DNA of 64,000 bases, from positions 56,967,277 through 57,031,276 of the forward strand of contig JBCFYV010009882.1 of NCBI GenBank assembly GCA_039000515.1, given 5' to 3'. A program made the translations under genes and the position numbers. Positions 11,596 through 23,935 of the stretch are shown here, one piece after another; the first letter of the stretch is position 1; the number at the start of each line of letters is the position of its first letter. The notes beneath the pieces were generated by a model. That model was not told where the DNA came from. It did no database searches and saw only the letters and a list, made by a program, of their open reading frames with translations. The DNA is from Timema cristinae (Eukaryota; Arthropoda; Insecta; Phasmatodea; Timematidae).

Positions 11596-12038
11596 AGTTT
11601 ACACACTATCTTTGAGAAAATAAGTAAAATCAGATATTTGGAAACTTGATTACCAGTGCAGCCATTTGATCTTGATCTCCTAGTCTCAAGTATTTAAAAT
11701 CATAGTCAGTGATACTAGCCTTGTAAACAGACTCAATTACGGGTACGGCTTCTAAATGAGAACTTACACTTATTTAATATTGAATGTATGTAAATATATA
11801 TACTAATATTAAAAAACAACTTTTCACAAAACTCTTATTAAAAGTTTAATTTTTCTGAAAATTAACATTACATTATGTGTTTATATTGGTCTTGACTGGG
11901 CACTTAATAAATCGATCAATAAAGGTAACTAGTTCCATCTAATAATAAGTGTTTGGCTATGGCTGATTTGAGATGAGATCTAGATGATTTGACGGATGGA
12001 ACAACATAATAAATGCAAGCTTGAATGGCTCTAAGATA

Positions 12039-12070
<32 letters not shown>

Positions 12071-12268
12071 TTACATACATTCAATATTAAATAAGTGTAC
12101 GTTCTCATTTAGTAGGCGTACCCGTATTTTAGTCTGTTTACAAGGCTAGTATCACTGACTATGATTTTAAATACTTGAGACTAGGAGATCAAGATCAAAT
12201 GGCTACACTGGTAATCAAGTTTCCAAATATCTGATTTTACTTATTTTCTCAAAGATAATGTGTAAACT
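11596..12268. repeat. Large inverted repeat / foldback element (about 205-bp arms)
   Basis: The left arm 11596-11802 starts AGTTTACACACTATCTTTGAG. It matches the reverse complement of the right arm (about 12062-12268) nearly base for base, including 'tcttgatctcctagtctc' and 'gaatgtatgtaaatatata'. A non-palindromic spacer of about 260 bp separates the arms. This is the form of a foldback-type or MITE DNA element. I found no convincing target duplication (AAGAA near both ends is weak) and no open frame. Confidence 0.8.
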
Positions 12269-12284
12269 ATATTTAAGAACAGCT

Positions 12285-12520
12285 TCTTACAACCACTTCG
12301 TTTATACGACTATGCACTAATTACACTAATGGATTATGAATGGGGAAGATTTAATTTAGATTAAGTTCACCCGCATTTACGTGAAGGGAAAGTGGAAAAC
12401 CATTTAAGAAAAAAAACTCAGTATAACTGACCGGGATTGAGACCCGATATCCCTATCTTCAGCAGTCTATTCAAACACGATATTAACGCGATAGACCAAG
12501 CGGCCACAGAAGCGGTTTAA
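12285..12520 (-). mobile_element. S2 SINE copy with recognisable tRNA-like head
   Basis: On the minus strand the head reads TGGCCGCTTGGTCTA (A-box-like, about 12500-12515), and a later GGTCTCAATCCC (about 12450) is B-box-like. This is the layout of a Leu/Ser-type tRNA promoter. The S2 body follows, and the shared tail is largely lost ('tttatacgactatgcac' remains). Confidence 0.65.
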
Positions 12521-13164
12521 GATAATATTGATGTAAAAAATATGTTCTTACACAATTTTACAAAAATATATTATTTTTTAAAATTGTGTTAATGTTGGAT
12601 TAGTAGTCTTTCACATAGATAAGTAATGTTTTAATTACTCCTAAATAATTTTATAAAAAATACATATATATTTGTTCCAGCTCACTTTGTCTAAGTAAAT
12701 AGTTCTTATTAGTTAAAAAAAATAGGGTTTTTACTCATAAATAATTTTAAGAAATCAAATTACTGACTATTGTTTATATACTAAAACCTTTTTTAACGTC
12801 ACTTTGGTGGAAAATCTAATGATATAGTTAAATATTCTACACCTCTATAATAACTTACTTTGATTTAACTATAAAGACAACGTAATTTAATTCAAATTTG
12901 ATAAGTTTTCGCTTAACTAAGCCTTATAATGATGAACTATGTTAATACATATTGGATGTTTAGAGATTCTTGAAATCTCGTATCGATGGGCTCGCAGACT
13001 GGCCTTTTTGATTGGCCGTGGTGATGGAGTTAGGCGGTCAAAGCTCAGCCGAGTGTAATGAGAATGCTTTTTGCTAAATGTTTTCCAACTATAGTTTTAA
13101 TTCATGTGTAATTATATAATTTCTTCCTTATTACTAATCTATATGTGAAACTTGAGGCATTTAT
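12521..13164. other. No recognised feature
   Basis: AT-rich. A short GC-richer patch at 12985-13065 has no motif I know. Confidence 0.4.
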
Positions 13165-13340
13165 ATAAAATACAATATATATAATATCACATATATTATA
13201 TGTATATATACATATAATATATATATACTTATATATACATTTATATTATATGTATATATACATATAATATATATATATTATATGTATATATACATATATA
13301 TGTGATATTATATATATGTATCTATACATATATATATGTG

Positions 13341-13387
<47 letters not shown>
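13165..13387. repeat. Complex AT/TATATG microsatellite array
   Basis: About 220 bp of mixed 'atatata', 'tatatgtatatatacatata' and 'gtgatattatatata' units ending in a pure AT run. Many units are self-complementary, so the array can form cruciforms. Confidence 0.9.
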
Positions 13388-13390
<3 letters not shown>

Positions 13391-15160
13391 CTTTCACATA
13401 TAGATTAGTGATGAGAAAGAAATTATATAACTAAACCTGACAATATATGCGAATCTTATTCGAGAAACGTGTGTTCTTGTATTTAAGTTTGTTTTAAAAT
13501 TATATCATTTTTGACTGGCAATGTTTAAGGTTTAACATATTATAAAAAATGTTTGTACTTGTCCTTAAATACTTTAAGCAATTGCTGAGAAGCTGAGTGG
13601 GGTTTAAACACGGTTTCCAATATTCCCTATGTAAATGAAGGCACATAAGCCAGTAAATCAGGAGTAGTAGTGCAGCCAGCTCTACTCCTAGTCTACTAGT
13701 AATAATACACCAAGTTAGGCGTAAAATGACTTCCCCATTGTTTTCTCACACAAAGTCTACCATCCAAAAGACTGTCTGACTGCCTTGTCGGATGTCTTCA
13801 GCTTCAGGGTAGAACGAGATTTCTACTCGTGTGAGAGTTCGCTCAATGCTGCAATCTAGCGAGGAAAACCAGAATTTTCAGAGAAGGCTTGGGGTGGAAA
13901 GGGAAGAGGGGTGATATTTATCTGTATTAAATGTGCCATCCATTCATTGTACAGTTTATACGCTATCCTTCTTAGATAATACTATTTTTGGTTCTTAGAA
14001 AAATAACGGGATATTTAAAGATCAGATGTTTTCTTATAACTATAATAATAATATTTGAAAGTATAATACTATATATTTTAATGGTTTCTAGCATCACATA
14101 AATTATACTTTATAGAAATAATTTTCTCACTTGTATCAAAATCAACACACACTCTAATAATTATTATTAAAACATTACAAACGTTACATAAAAACCCCGT
14201 TACATAGTTTATATAAAAAACTTTTATAGTTCATTTACTTGTCTGATTATAGAAATAAGGTCACTTTTAACGTAGATATATGTCGTTTTCATTGAAAAAA
14301 ATGTATGCATGGTGTACACCAAAATGTTGAAATAAAAATGTTTAAAGCTTGATTTTGCATTTGTTTTCAATAACAAATTAATGTAGAAGTTTAAATATTG
14401 GCAAAACATTTGAAAGAGTTTTTGAAAATCAAATACATAATATTTAATACAAATGGATAATAAAATTGATACTTCAAATTTTCTCAAAATCATTTTTGAA
14501 ATTGAATCTATAATTTTTTGTCAAGAAACTTGTTTGACTTAAATGTTTTAAATGCTGAGTCATTCAATATTTTTGCACACATTTTTATTCTAAATTTATA
14601 TTGACTTTCAAAACTAACTTTTATAAATTGTTTGCTTATCTAATATTTTGCCGACAAAGAAATTCATCTAAACTTAAATCATTAACCCTGGGACTTATAA
14701 ATTGAAAATGTTTTATAACTCACTTAAAATTCCAAACACATACAACCAGTAAAACTTAAAACATTATTATTAGATCTAACAAAATACTCTTATACTCTTA
14801 CAAATACTCTTAATATTAAATCGAATATAAAATATGTCCACTTAGTTGGCCAAGTGGTACAAGACTAGATTCACATTGTACTTAATCGGTGTTAACAAGA
14901 ATGTGGAAAGTCGATTTGTGTGCTCGTCGAATTGTGGTAGATATGACATTTAGTATGTTTTTCTCTTTCGAATATGATTCAGTTACAGCTGATCTCCATT
15001 AATATGATAATTCATCCACCATGCTTCGAATTACATATATACTTAATTGTATGGCTTTGCTTTCTTATATCTTAAACAAAGTATAATAAACTAAGCCCCA
15101 AAAACTAGGTTAAGGATAAATCTACTATATACCTGATATGCATTTTATAAATAGTCTTGT
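13388..15160. other. No gene; one tRNA-like A box
   Basis: Mostly AT-rich. 13620-13930 is GC-richer without a long frame. At 14846-14856 TGGCCAAGTGG is an exact polymerase III A-box match, but the expected B box downstream is poor ('gtcgatttg'), so this is at best another SINE head remnant. An 89-codon minus ORF (14224-14493) is low complexity. Confidence 0.4.
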
Positions 15161-15168
15161 ATATATAT

Positions 15169-15250
<82 letters not shown>

Positions 15251-15262
15251 CATATATATATT
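15161..15262. repeat. (AT)n / (TATACA) microsatellite
   Basis: About 100 bp of almost pure AT dinucleotides with a few 'acatat' interruptions. Confidence 0.92.
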
Positions 15263-15734
15263 TAAAAACGAAAGTAATAAAGGGCTGAAAAACGAGCAAT
15301 TTCTATAAGTTGTTTATATTTTAATGTATTATTAAACTTGGCATTCTATTTAGAGATTCTATGGTTACATATTACTTTAATTTGAAAATAAATTTTAATT
15401 TTGACAAAATACTTCAATCTTAAAACTATGTGGATTTTTTTTTATATAAAAAACTTTTCTATTTTTCAAAAATGTTAGTGTATGTCATTTGCATTATGTT
15501 TAAGTATTTGACTAATTTGTTTATCAATATTAATTGACCAGTGCATTTTATTTCTACCTCATAAAACCTGGCTGGGCTATCGATATTTAAGTACACTACT
15601 ACTTGGTTGAGTATAATTTAGAAGGAATGTAACCAAAATTGTGTTGAGTGAAAACGAAGAAACATTTGGTAAAACCAATATAAAAACAGTCCAGCACCCC
15701 ATTTTACTATCTATTCAGGCTATATATATATATA
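15263..15734. other. No recognised feature
   Basis: AT-rich, with a short AT run at 15721-15741 next to the following SINE. Confidence 0.4.
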
Positions 15735-15948
15735 TATATATGATTATTACTCTAATGGCTTAGGGATGAGAAAAGAATCATTTTAGAGGTAATATACCCT
15801 AATTGCATGTAAGAGGAGTGAGAAACAATTTAAGAAAAACCAACCTCAGTAGTAAACCTGATTGGGATTCGAGCTCTGATCTCCCCGTCATCAGCAGGCC
15901 ATTATAGCAATATAGTGATGCCTTAGACCATTCGGCCACTGATGAGGA
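15735..15948 (-). mobile_element. S2 SINE copy, best preserved tRNA-like head
   Basis: On the minus strand the head is CAGTGGCCGAATGGTCTAAG (about 15923-15942), containing an exact A-box consensus (TGGCCGAATGG). About 65 nt on, GCTCGAATCCC (about 15870) is a near-consensus B box. The A-to-B spacing and sequence resemble Leu or Ser tRNAs with a long variable arm, identifying the origin of family S2. The body follows, and the tail is lost beyond 15735. Confidence 0.75.
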
Positions 15949-17647
15949 TATCTAATTTAGTTCTCAGCATTGAAAATGTTACATTTTCTAAAATATTCCA
16001 AGGGCATAATCAGATCAAGTCGACAGTTGTTCATTATTTGAAGGGAAGCTCAAATGATGTAGCGATATGTTTAATAATGAACATTAATTACCTTGCCATG
16101 GGTAATTCGAATATCCAGCACTTGACATAGAATAATATAGGGTCTACATCTGAACGGCACTCAGATAGACGCACAAATTCACAAGTTAACTTAAGATAGT
16201 CGAAATTACCAAGGAAGATCAAACACATGACATAATTTCTCCAAGTTTCTCATCCAACACCCTTCCCACTCTTCAACTCCTCCTTACCATAGCTTTCTCC
16301 TTCTCATCTTCCATCCAGTTTCTAGTGATGTTTGAATTTCAATGCCTTCCTTCCTGTCTCTGCAGATTTCGACTTAGTACAAAGGAACATAATACGTCAC
16401 TCATATCATCCATACAAAGTTAGAAACCTATTTTGAGAAGACGAGACCATGTGTATATGTGTGTGTGTGAGTGGATGTACAAGAAGTGTGTAAGAGGGGG
16501 GGGGGGATAAAGGATATCCCTTACCCCTCTCCCTACTAACCCAAACTCCTTCACTCTCTCTCTCCATTTCCAAACTCCTACTCCGATTCATCAACCATCG
16601 TTATAATATCCCCTCACAAGTCAATGCGGGACTATTGTCTCCGTACTTCCCAAACAGTTTGAATCAAGTGTTTAGTTATATGTACCTCCTCCTTTGGATA
16701 ATTCCTGTTGGAGATTATTCTCTGTTCTATAAGAGAAGAAGGGTATCTCACATCTTCCATATTCTACTAGACAAGCAGGATCTGTCAAGGAGGAATCAGC
16801 TATTTGTTGGGTTTCAGCAGTGACGGTATTAACACAGTCACTACAGGATAGCCAATAGATGCAACGCGATAGAAGGACTCTGATTAGATTAAGAACCCCG
16901 CTAATAGCCGTACCAGAAATCTTATTGAAAGGTTGGTCTTTTCATTCTTCAGTGGTCAATATAAATATCATAATAAATGTAATTTTTATCTTTTAATAAA
17001 ACATTTACATTTTATTATATATTTTTAATATAGTAAAATGGATTCATTAATTTTTATTTCAATGTTTTCCAATAAAGAATTAAAGCTAACACACTATGAT
17101 GCAATGCTTGGTTGGAGCTATTTTACTTAGCTAGTAATGGTAGAAATCGAACACCAAAGCTTAATCTAGACCCAATTAGTCTATCCAGTTTGTCTAATGT
17201 TATAAAAATCGATTTCTCTAGCGAAAGTTGCCTTATCTCTTTGATCTAATAGTTAATTCATATCTATTGTATAGGTAATAAAATAATTTAATCTACCGGC
17301 GAAATAAGGCTGAAAGGATCTAGCGAGATATGTTTTCGGTCAAGTTATTTTGTTTTAAATTATAAATAATTTGATCATTTTTTGGTTGGATCTGTCTCTA
17401 GTTTATTTTAGTTATTTTGATTGGATTAATTGTTACGATGAAGTAGAAAATCCTCAGTATACCAAGTCAAGAAAAGAACAATAAATTCTTAAAATTAAAA
17501 TTAGATTATAGTGTAAATTTTATTTTATTCAAAGGGTAAAATCTTAATTAATATTTATTATAATATTTAGAAAATAAACCACTTAATGAAATATCATAAA
17601 AAGTAAAATATGATACAATTCGTAGGGTTTAAAATATTTTAAATTAT
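15949..17647. other. No gene; pyrimidine-rich and G-run segments
   Basis: 16240-16330 and 16505-16580 are pyrimidine-rich on the plus strand, and a G11 run occupies 16496-16506. The short ORFs here show no motif. Confidence 0.45.
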
Positions 17648-17659
17648 TTTGTTTATCAT

Positions 17660-17814
17660 CTTGTGAATGTGGGGAATGCCAGGCCTCCACCGTGGTTCGG
17701 ATTCCACGTTAAACTGTAGGTCCTTCACTTCATCTCACAATCACCCTACCATTTCACATTAGCGTAAGTGCGTACAACCCGAACGGGTAGTAAGACGCGA
17801 TGCTAATAATAATA
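17660..17814 (+). mobile_element. S1 SINE, short form without tRNA head
   Basis: It begins CTTGTGAATGTGGGG, carries the whole S1 body and ends with GATGCTAATAATAAT. A perfect 12-bp target duplication TTTGTTTATCAT (17648-17659, 17815-17826) proves both ends. The start lies at the same internal S1 position as in the 1466 copy, at the junction between head and body of full-length copies. Confidence 0.92.
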
Positions 17815-17826
17815 TTTGTTTATCAT

Positions 17827-18299
17827 GCCAATCAGAATAACAATATTCATACAATAGAATATGTATAATTAAAAATTAATAAATATATCACTAGCCTTAT
17901 TACAAAAGTATTAAATAAATATAAACCTAATAATAACCTCTATATTTGGGTCTTATCTCATTTAACAACAGCATTACTGATGGAATTGAACTCCTTGCCT
18001 ATTCATATCGACGTATGCCTCTTCTAATGAATAATTATATCTGTTTTCTAATTTTTTTTGTACTTTAAAAGAAAATAATAAACCAAGAATATTATAGTTC
18101 ATGGCTTTATACTAGCAGATCTTTTTTTAGTACGTGTGTATTAAAGAACATTATTTTGGAATATTAATTTGAAAAATAATCGACTTTAATGGAAAAGTTA
18201 AGGCTACCGCCCTTTCTTATACTTACACAAAAATTAAAATTTAAACAGAAACCAAACAAAAATTATACATTAAAAATATATTTCAGAACGAGAGCACTA
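17827..18299. other. No recognised feature
   Basis: AT-rich. It may include decayed 3' sequence of the LINE that follows on the minus strand, but I could not align it. Confidence 0.4.
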
Positions 18300-20935
18300 A
18301 TCTGACATTCATTTCCTGATCCGTCCCCATCAGAAACTGTCACCTTAGTTTTGAATACATTTATACGTAGATACATTCTCCCTGTTGCTACATTCAAACG
18401 ATGTAATGCATTTCACAGGTCAATTTTATTCTCAGCCATTAAAAAGTCATCATCTGTATATAGCAACACGCTCACATTCACATTGTCCATTTGCACACCA
18501 AACGCGTCCTCACAAGATTCCCTCATCAAAATTTCCATGAATACATTTAACAACCATGGAGACATAACACAATCTTGTCTAACATCCACTTCAATGTCAA
18601 ACCATTCGCTCCATATCAACCGTTTCTCTATATGGAAAAGGCGGTTGCAATACAAAAAATAGACAATAAGATCACTAGGGATCTTTATTTGGGCCAGACC
18701 CAATCAGTAAAACTCAGTACCCCAAATTTAGCAGTGTAAACTATCAGAAAATAAAGAGTGCGCAACCATTTGATTTAAAGGAAGTTTGGGTTTGCTGGAT
18801 GATAAGCATAACAAATGATATGAAATTGATAAAGGCCCGAAGGCCTTTCATATTATCAGAGATAATGATCAAAGGTTAACAATATTTATTTTGTTTGTTG
18901 CGGACAATACTCTACACTTGTTAAAAAGTCTGTATATGTAATATTTCCTAACTTAAACATATCAACTATTAAATTTCTACTCATAACCATACCCCAGTCT
19001 GCAATGTATACAAAGTCATTACTCCCATCTTACGCCCGAGACGTGGGGGTAACCTATAGAGAAAAAAGAATAATAACATCCTAACTTATTTTCTTACTCC
19101 ACTACAAACTTTGAATATATCAAATTCCTTTACTGAGTTTACCACTCGCGTAGAAATACAAAACAATATTATATCAATCAAGACACACTACAACTGTAAG
19201 CCATACAAACTATCGTGCAACATGGCGTGCAAAGGTTTATTTACTTTATTTAATTTCCAAACAATATAACCTAATCAGCATAAGACCATCACATGCCCAT
19301 AAGCTAAACAAAGATAAATAAATTTAGTATAATACCAATAAATACATATGATGGAGCAATTTAAAATTAATCTCTACATAATTTGGCAAGAGTTAGAGTC
19401 GTTTCTCAGTATTCCTATGAAAATAATAATAATAAAAACCTATACAACATATTGTACACTTACATGTTGTAAGTTCCTATATCCTAATAGCATCAAAGAG
19501 TGATAGCTCCATGTTGAGTAAAAGCTTATATTCAATTTTGCCCAGCGGGGAAAATGTGGGAGGGAGGTATTTAAAGTCCAATGTTGTCATCTTCAGCAAG
19601 TAAGTGCATTGGTATCTCCTCGAAGCCTGTGCACTACGTCGAAAGAGCGACAGTTCGGAGGGTAGGGTAACACACGTGACCACATAGAGTGCTTATTTCT
19701 CGAGTTCTAGCGCCACTTGTGGAAAGTGTGCCGGATTACGTAGCACTCCGTGACTTCATTCTTATCTAATGTGAATGGTCAACAGTCATGTGTGTCGATG
19801 TGTGTGGAGGATCAAAACACGGTGCTGGTCTCCCGTTAAAACAGTGTGTGCACTTTTATAGGTGGTGGAGGTTAGGTGACCAAGATGTTTGTAGACACGG
19901 TATACATACACCCTAACTTACGTTTAATTCCATCATACAGCACCATAATTACATTTATTAATAATGCACCCACACCCTACTCTCTCATAACATTCCATAA
20001 CATACATAATCCTCTACCTGTCATTAAACCACAGTACATTGCAAACCCCAAATCGTGTTATCAGTTTTTTTCAGGCCCCCTCTTAATTAACACTCTCCCA
20101 AAAACTTTGTCTGGAAAAATCCACAAACTAATTGCCCTATAAATATTTTATTCTCTCTCAATGCCTTTATCATTATACTAAAGAACAATAACAGTATTAC
20201 TCCAGTCTGTAGGATCATTCTAAGTCCCAGCACACACATTGAACAACTCACAAAATATGGCAGGTAATACCATGCCCCCACACTTAATCATTTCACTTGT
20301 AATCCCACTTTTGCCTGCCGACTTGGCATTCCATAATATTATTGTATCTTTTAAAACCTCATTCTATATAATTATTTCAATAATCATAGCATTTTATAAA
20401 TTTCTGCAATTTTATATACGTTTTCACCATAAAATTGCTCAAAATAATTCTTCCATCGTTCTGTTATACTGTATTCATCCCAGAATATCTCATCACGTTC
20501 GTTCTGAATTTCATATGTCTTTCCTCGAACTCCTCGTTTCGATCTTTTCACCCAATTCCAGAACATATTCTAATTTCCTTCAAGATAATTATGCTTTATT
20601 TCTCTTTTTTAGTCTCATTTGCTCCCCATTCTCCTTTACTACTTTCTTTACATTCATTTTTCTCTTTGTATACGTCCTACAACCCCTTACATTCTGTTTC
20701 ACTCTTCACAGAAAGCATTGGTATGTTTCTTACTTTTCTCTCACAGCTTATTTTGCCTGTTCATTACAACAAACATCTCTTTTTAAGTTTCCCACCACAG
20801 AAAATCCACACACACATCTTTCACGCACTCATCTACGGCCTATTTAATTCTGTTCAAGGCACTTTCTATATCATTAGAATATATTTCGACATTTTCTTTG
20901 GCCCAGTAATCTTATTAAACTTATAAAACGATTTA
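18300..20935 (-). pseudogene. Broken non-LTR retrotransposon (LINE) ORF2, reverse transcriptase
   Basis: Minus-strand remnant of a LINE polyprotein. From N to C: a linker with VKRSKRGVRGKTYEIQNE and ITERWKNYFEQ (20384-20566), then finger motifs DKGIERE and PDKVFGRVLIKR (about 20080-20160), and finally the palm WSEWFDIEV, VRQDCVMSPWLLNVFM and LLYTDDD (18413-18703). The catalytic box normally reads YADD; here it is YTDD (18449-18460). The intact relative would copy its own RNA at a nicked target. Stops and frame changes break it. About 1.1 kb (roughly 18760-19850) separates finger and palm parts, far more than the family needs, so something else is inserted there. A 202-codon plus-strand frame over 20239-20847 is antisense to this ORF. 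Confidence 0.82.
18760..19850. other. Probable insertion inside the LINE, identity unknown
   Basis: This segment interrupts the reverse transcriptase homology. Its 19480-19860 part is GC-richer and holds a 68-codon minus ORF (19477-19683) that I do not recognise. No terminal repeats or target duplications were found, so a rearrangement rather than a transposon insertion is also possible. Confidence 0.4.
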
Positions 20936-20958
20936 TACAAATCTTAAGATTTTGAATA

Positions 20959-21241
20959 TTATTATTATTAATATTAGCACCGCGTCTTACTACCCGTTCG
21001 GGTTATACGCACTTACGCTAATGTGTAATGGTAGGGTGATTGTGAGATGAAATGAAGGACCTACAGTTTAACGTGGAATCCGAACCACGGTGGCAACCTG
21101 GCATTCCCCACATTCACAAGATGTCTTGTCAGAGGTGAAGGAAGGGTTTGGCAATCAGATAAATCTTTGCCGGGACCGAGGATTGAACCCCGGCCGCCAG
21201 CATAGAAGTCTGACACCTTACCCCTAGACCACCAGGTCACC
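20959..21241 (-). mobile_element. S1 SINE, full length
   Basis: Complete minus-strand copy. The head has an A box TGGTCTAGGGG (complement of 21221-21231) and a consensus B box GGGTTCAATCC (complement of 21180-21190), which are internal RNA polymerase III promoter elements. The body and a (TAA)n tail follow. A perfect 11-bp target duplication GATTTTGAATA flanks it (20948-20958, 21242-21252). At the head-body junction this copy reads GACATCTTGTGAATG, lacking the 'gtattaatcacag' linker of the copies at 5452 and 51177. It lies at the 5' edge of the LINE remnant. Confidence 0.95.
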
Positions 21242-21252
21242 GATTTTGAATA

Positions 21253-23660
21253 AATTAAACAGAATTGTATAAATTAAAAAAAAAGTAGCTACAGGATGAA
21301 CAGTCTACCACAACAGCCCTTGGGGGCTCTCGAGGGAGATAATGTATAGATTAAACACACAATTTAAACTTCAAATAAATACCACAATTTTAGCCATGAA
21401 GGGGGAAAATGAAGAAAAATTACTTTCCATATTTATCATTACGGCCTACACAATCATTATACTATCATATAACAACTACTAATTAAAACAATAAATGGCC
21501 CCTTAGATTCTCGCTTTAAAACCAGTGAAAAACATTACATTTATTGAATATAAAAGAAGAGACTGGAAAGCTAAACCAAAATAAATGAAATGAAAGAAGG
21601 TTCCAGCGGTTTAAAAACCTCTATCCCCACGTCGTATGGAGACCCAGTAAAATCTTGCCCAAATGAAACTTCGGAATACAAGTTATTGAATAAATTAAAC
21701 AAGTCCTATCAATAAAAGGAATAAAATTGATCATACATCTTTGAGAAAGACAGCGGTAATTTTTTGAAGAAAATAAAAGTAAAAATAAAAATAGTAAGCA
21801 AACAAAATCGAACTAGTGCTGATTGTGAAGCGTAAATATGACGTATCAAGTATACAAATTGACATTTATGGTATTCGTTGAACTTTAGATTTATAAACTA
21901 TCCAAGCTGTAAACGTTCATTAGTGAACATCGATTTAATTACAGGTGAACACAATCCAAGAAGGAAGAACACATAAATAATCGACCATTATTTTCAAAAT
22001 AGAGAATATAGCCTTACTCGAATAATAACAACTTCCATAACGTATATTACCGAATGTTTTGAAGTTAATGTGGCCATTAAATAGACTAACTGTATGGTTA
22101 ACCTCTAGTTAACCTTATGAACAATTTTACCAGGATGTTAGTGCTAACTGAACAATGTAATATGAATAATAGTGGTGGTTATCCCTTAAACTTATGTAAT
22201 CCTTGTGAACATAGTAACGTGACATAGTAATATTGGGCCTAATTTATTTATATCATTGATTACGATATTCTTTGAACGAAAAGCTGAGATATTAGGAGCC
22301 ATTTAAATATTACATGAGCACCTTAGAGAGGTTGGGGGGGGGGAGCTCAAATATTCCTTATTTTTGTAGACAAGGGGATAGGGGTGTTAGATCAATGCTA
22401 ACGTAAAGCATAGAGATGGCCAAGAATGGCGCAGTGACCCAAGCACCCCAAATGGACACATAATAATTAAAATTGTCTATAGGTGAAATCAAGGACCTTG
22501 GTCATCACTTTAAAGGAAATGTAGAGTTTTGGATAATTATATTAATTATTTGTAATTTATTCACTAATAATTCATTTTTAAAGTAATTTTATAACTAAAT
22601 TTAACTTTACCTTTATAGTACAATATATTTATATTCAGTTTACAACAGTATTTATTGTTAGTTATTTCACATAATTAGTTTACACCTCTACATTAATAAT
22701 TACCAACAATTTATAAATTGTATAGAAAAACTGATATTCCTGTAAGCAAACTACAAAAAAATCGACAAACATAACATAAGCAAGACAAGAGGAAATAAAG
22801 AGTTTGGGGGGTTTTACCTAGTTTTGCAGAAAAAGTCGGGGAGAGGGTCCAAAATGTCCAAAAATATGCTTACACAAAAGCTTCCATTATTGCAGTTTTC
22901 TATAATGTATTCAAATAATTTGTTTGTGTTAATATTTCCTGATTGAACATTTTATATAAACTCGTTTTTCAAACTTTAATTAAAAACACACAACCAAGTT
23001 TTGGATAATTTTCTTTATTTAGATAGTTTTATAAAACACAGTTAAAGAGATAAGAAAAAACACTAGATGATGGATTTATGGTTATATACATACTTTAGTT
23101 CAAAGAATAACCTGTATTTTAAAAAGGGTAATTAACCTTAATTTATTGCGAGTCTTACATCTTTACCTGCGCTACCACAAGGGAGGGAGGGTACATATGA
23201 AACCAAGAAAATAAAGGTGAAGATTGTTATAGGTTTGCGTACTTATGCGGTTATTTAAACACATAAACCAAGAAAGCTGAATCTTCACATACAGTAGGTA
23301 ATAAGTTTCTAATTTAATTTTTTACTTTTACATTGATTTGTCTTATCCCCTTAAACAAAATTAAAAGTGTGTAGATGTTTGAAAAGTACACTTTTAATAT
23401 ATACCGTCCCAAATAATAATAACTAAACATTTGTACTTCATAGGAACCTACCAAAAATATTTGCCAAAAAACTTACTTTTATAGAAAAATATCTGCTATT
23501 GTCATTAAGTTGTTAATTATCAAATTCATGCAAAATATTTTACAGATACAAAGTAAGTCATAACAAAAAGTCATCTCAAGCACAAATTAATTCATATTTC
23601 AAAGATATTTTTAATAACTAAGCTAGCACACCACAAAAAACCAAATAATTACGCACTTAT

Positions 23661-23667
<7 letters not shown>
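21253..23667. other. No recognised feature
   Basis: Long AT-rich stretch with a G10 run at 22334-22343 and no usable open frame. The part at 23330-23500 reappears, inverted and diverged, at about 26840-26970 (shared phrase 'ttcctatgaagtac'). Confidence 0.5.

Positions 23668-23715
<48 letters not shown>
23668..23715. repeat. (AT)n microsatellite
   Basis: About 24 uninterrupted AT dinucleotides. Confidence 0.95.
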
Positions 23716-23719
<4 letters not shown>

Positions 23720-23871
23720 AATGTACAGTTGCAGTTTTAATTTAATATTACACGTGACATACTTTACAGATACAAATAAAGAAATCGATAAAAGTCTCAT
23801 GTGAAGTCTAATATCTTATGTCAAGGAAAATAAATCTACCCACAGAATGTTTATATTTAATGTAATTACTA

Positions 23872-23923
23872 TTATTATTATTATTATTAGCACCGCGTCT
23901 TACTACCCGTTTGGGTTATACGC
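23872..23923 (-). mobile_element. Ultra-short S1 SINE insertion (52 bp)
   Basis: Only the last ~36 nt of S1 (minus strand: GCGTATAACCCAAACGGG, then TAGTAAGACGCGGTGCTA) plus a short TAA tail is present. A perfect 12-bp target duplication ATGTAATTACTA lies on both sides (23860-23871 and 23924-23935). This is therefore a real, extremely 5'-truncated retrotransposition event, not a decayed longer copy. Confidence 0.92.
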
Positions 23924-23935
23924 ATGTAATTACTA

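Noticed and set aside
14840..14960. Possible tRNA gene from an exact A box TGGCCAAGTGG
   Set aside because: No B box and no cloverleaf; at most a SINE head remnant.
15105..15299. Tyr/Ile-rich frame
   Set aside because: It translates an AT microsatellite.
20239..20926. Long plus-strand frames of 202 and 163 codons
   Set aside because: They run antisense to the LINE ORF2, whose motifs on the minus strand explain the lack of stops.
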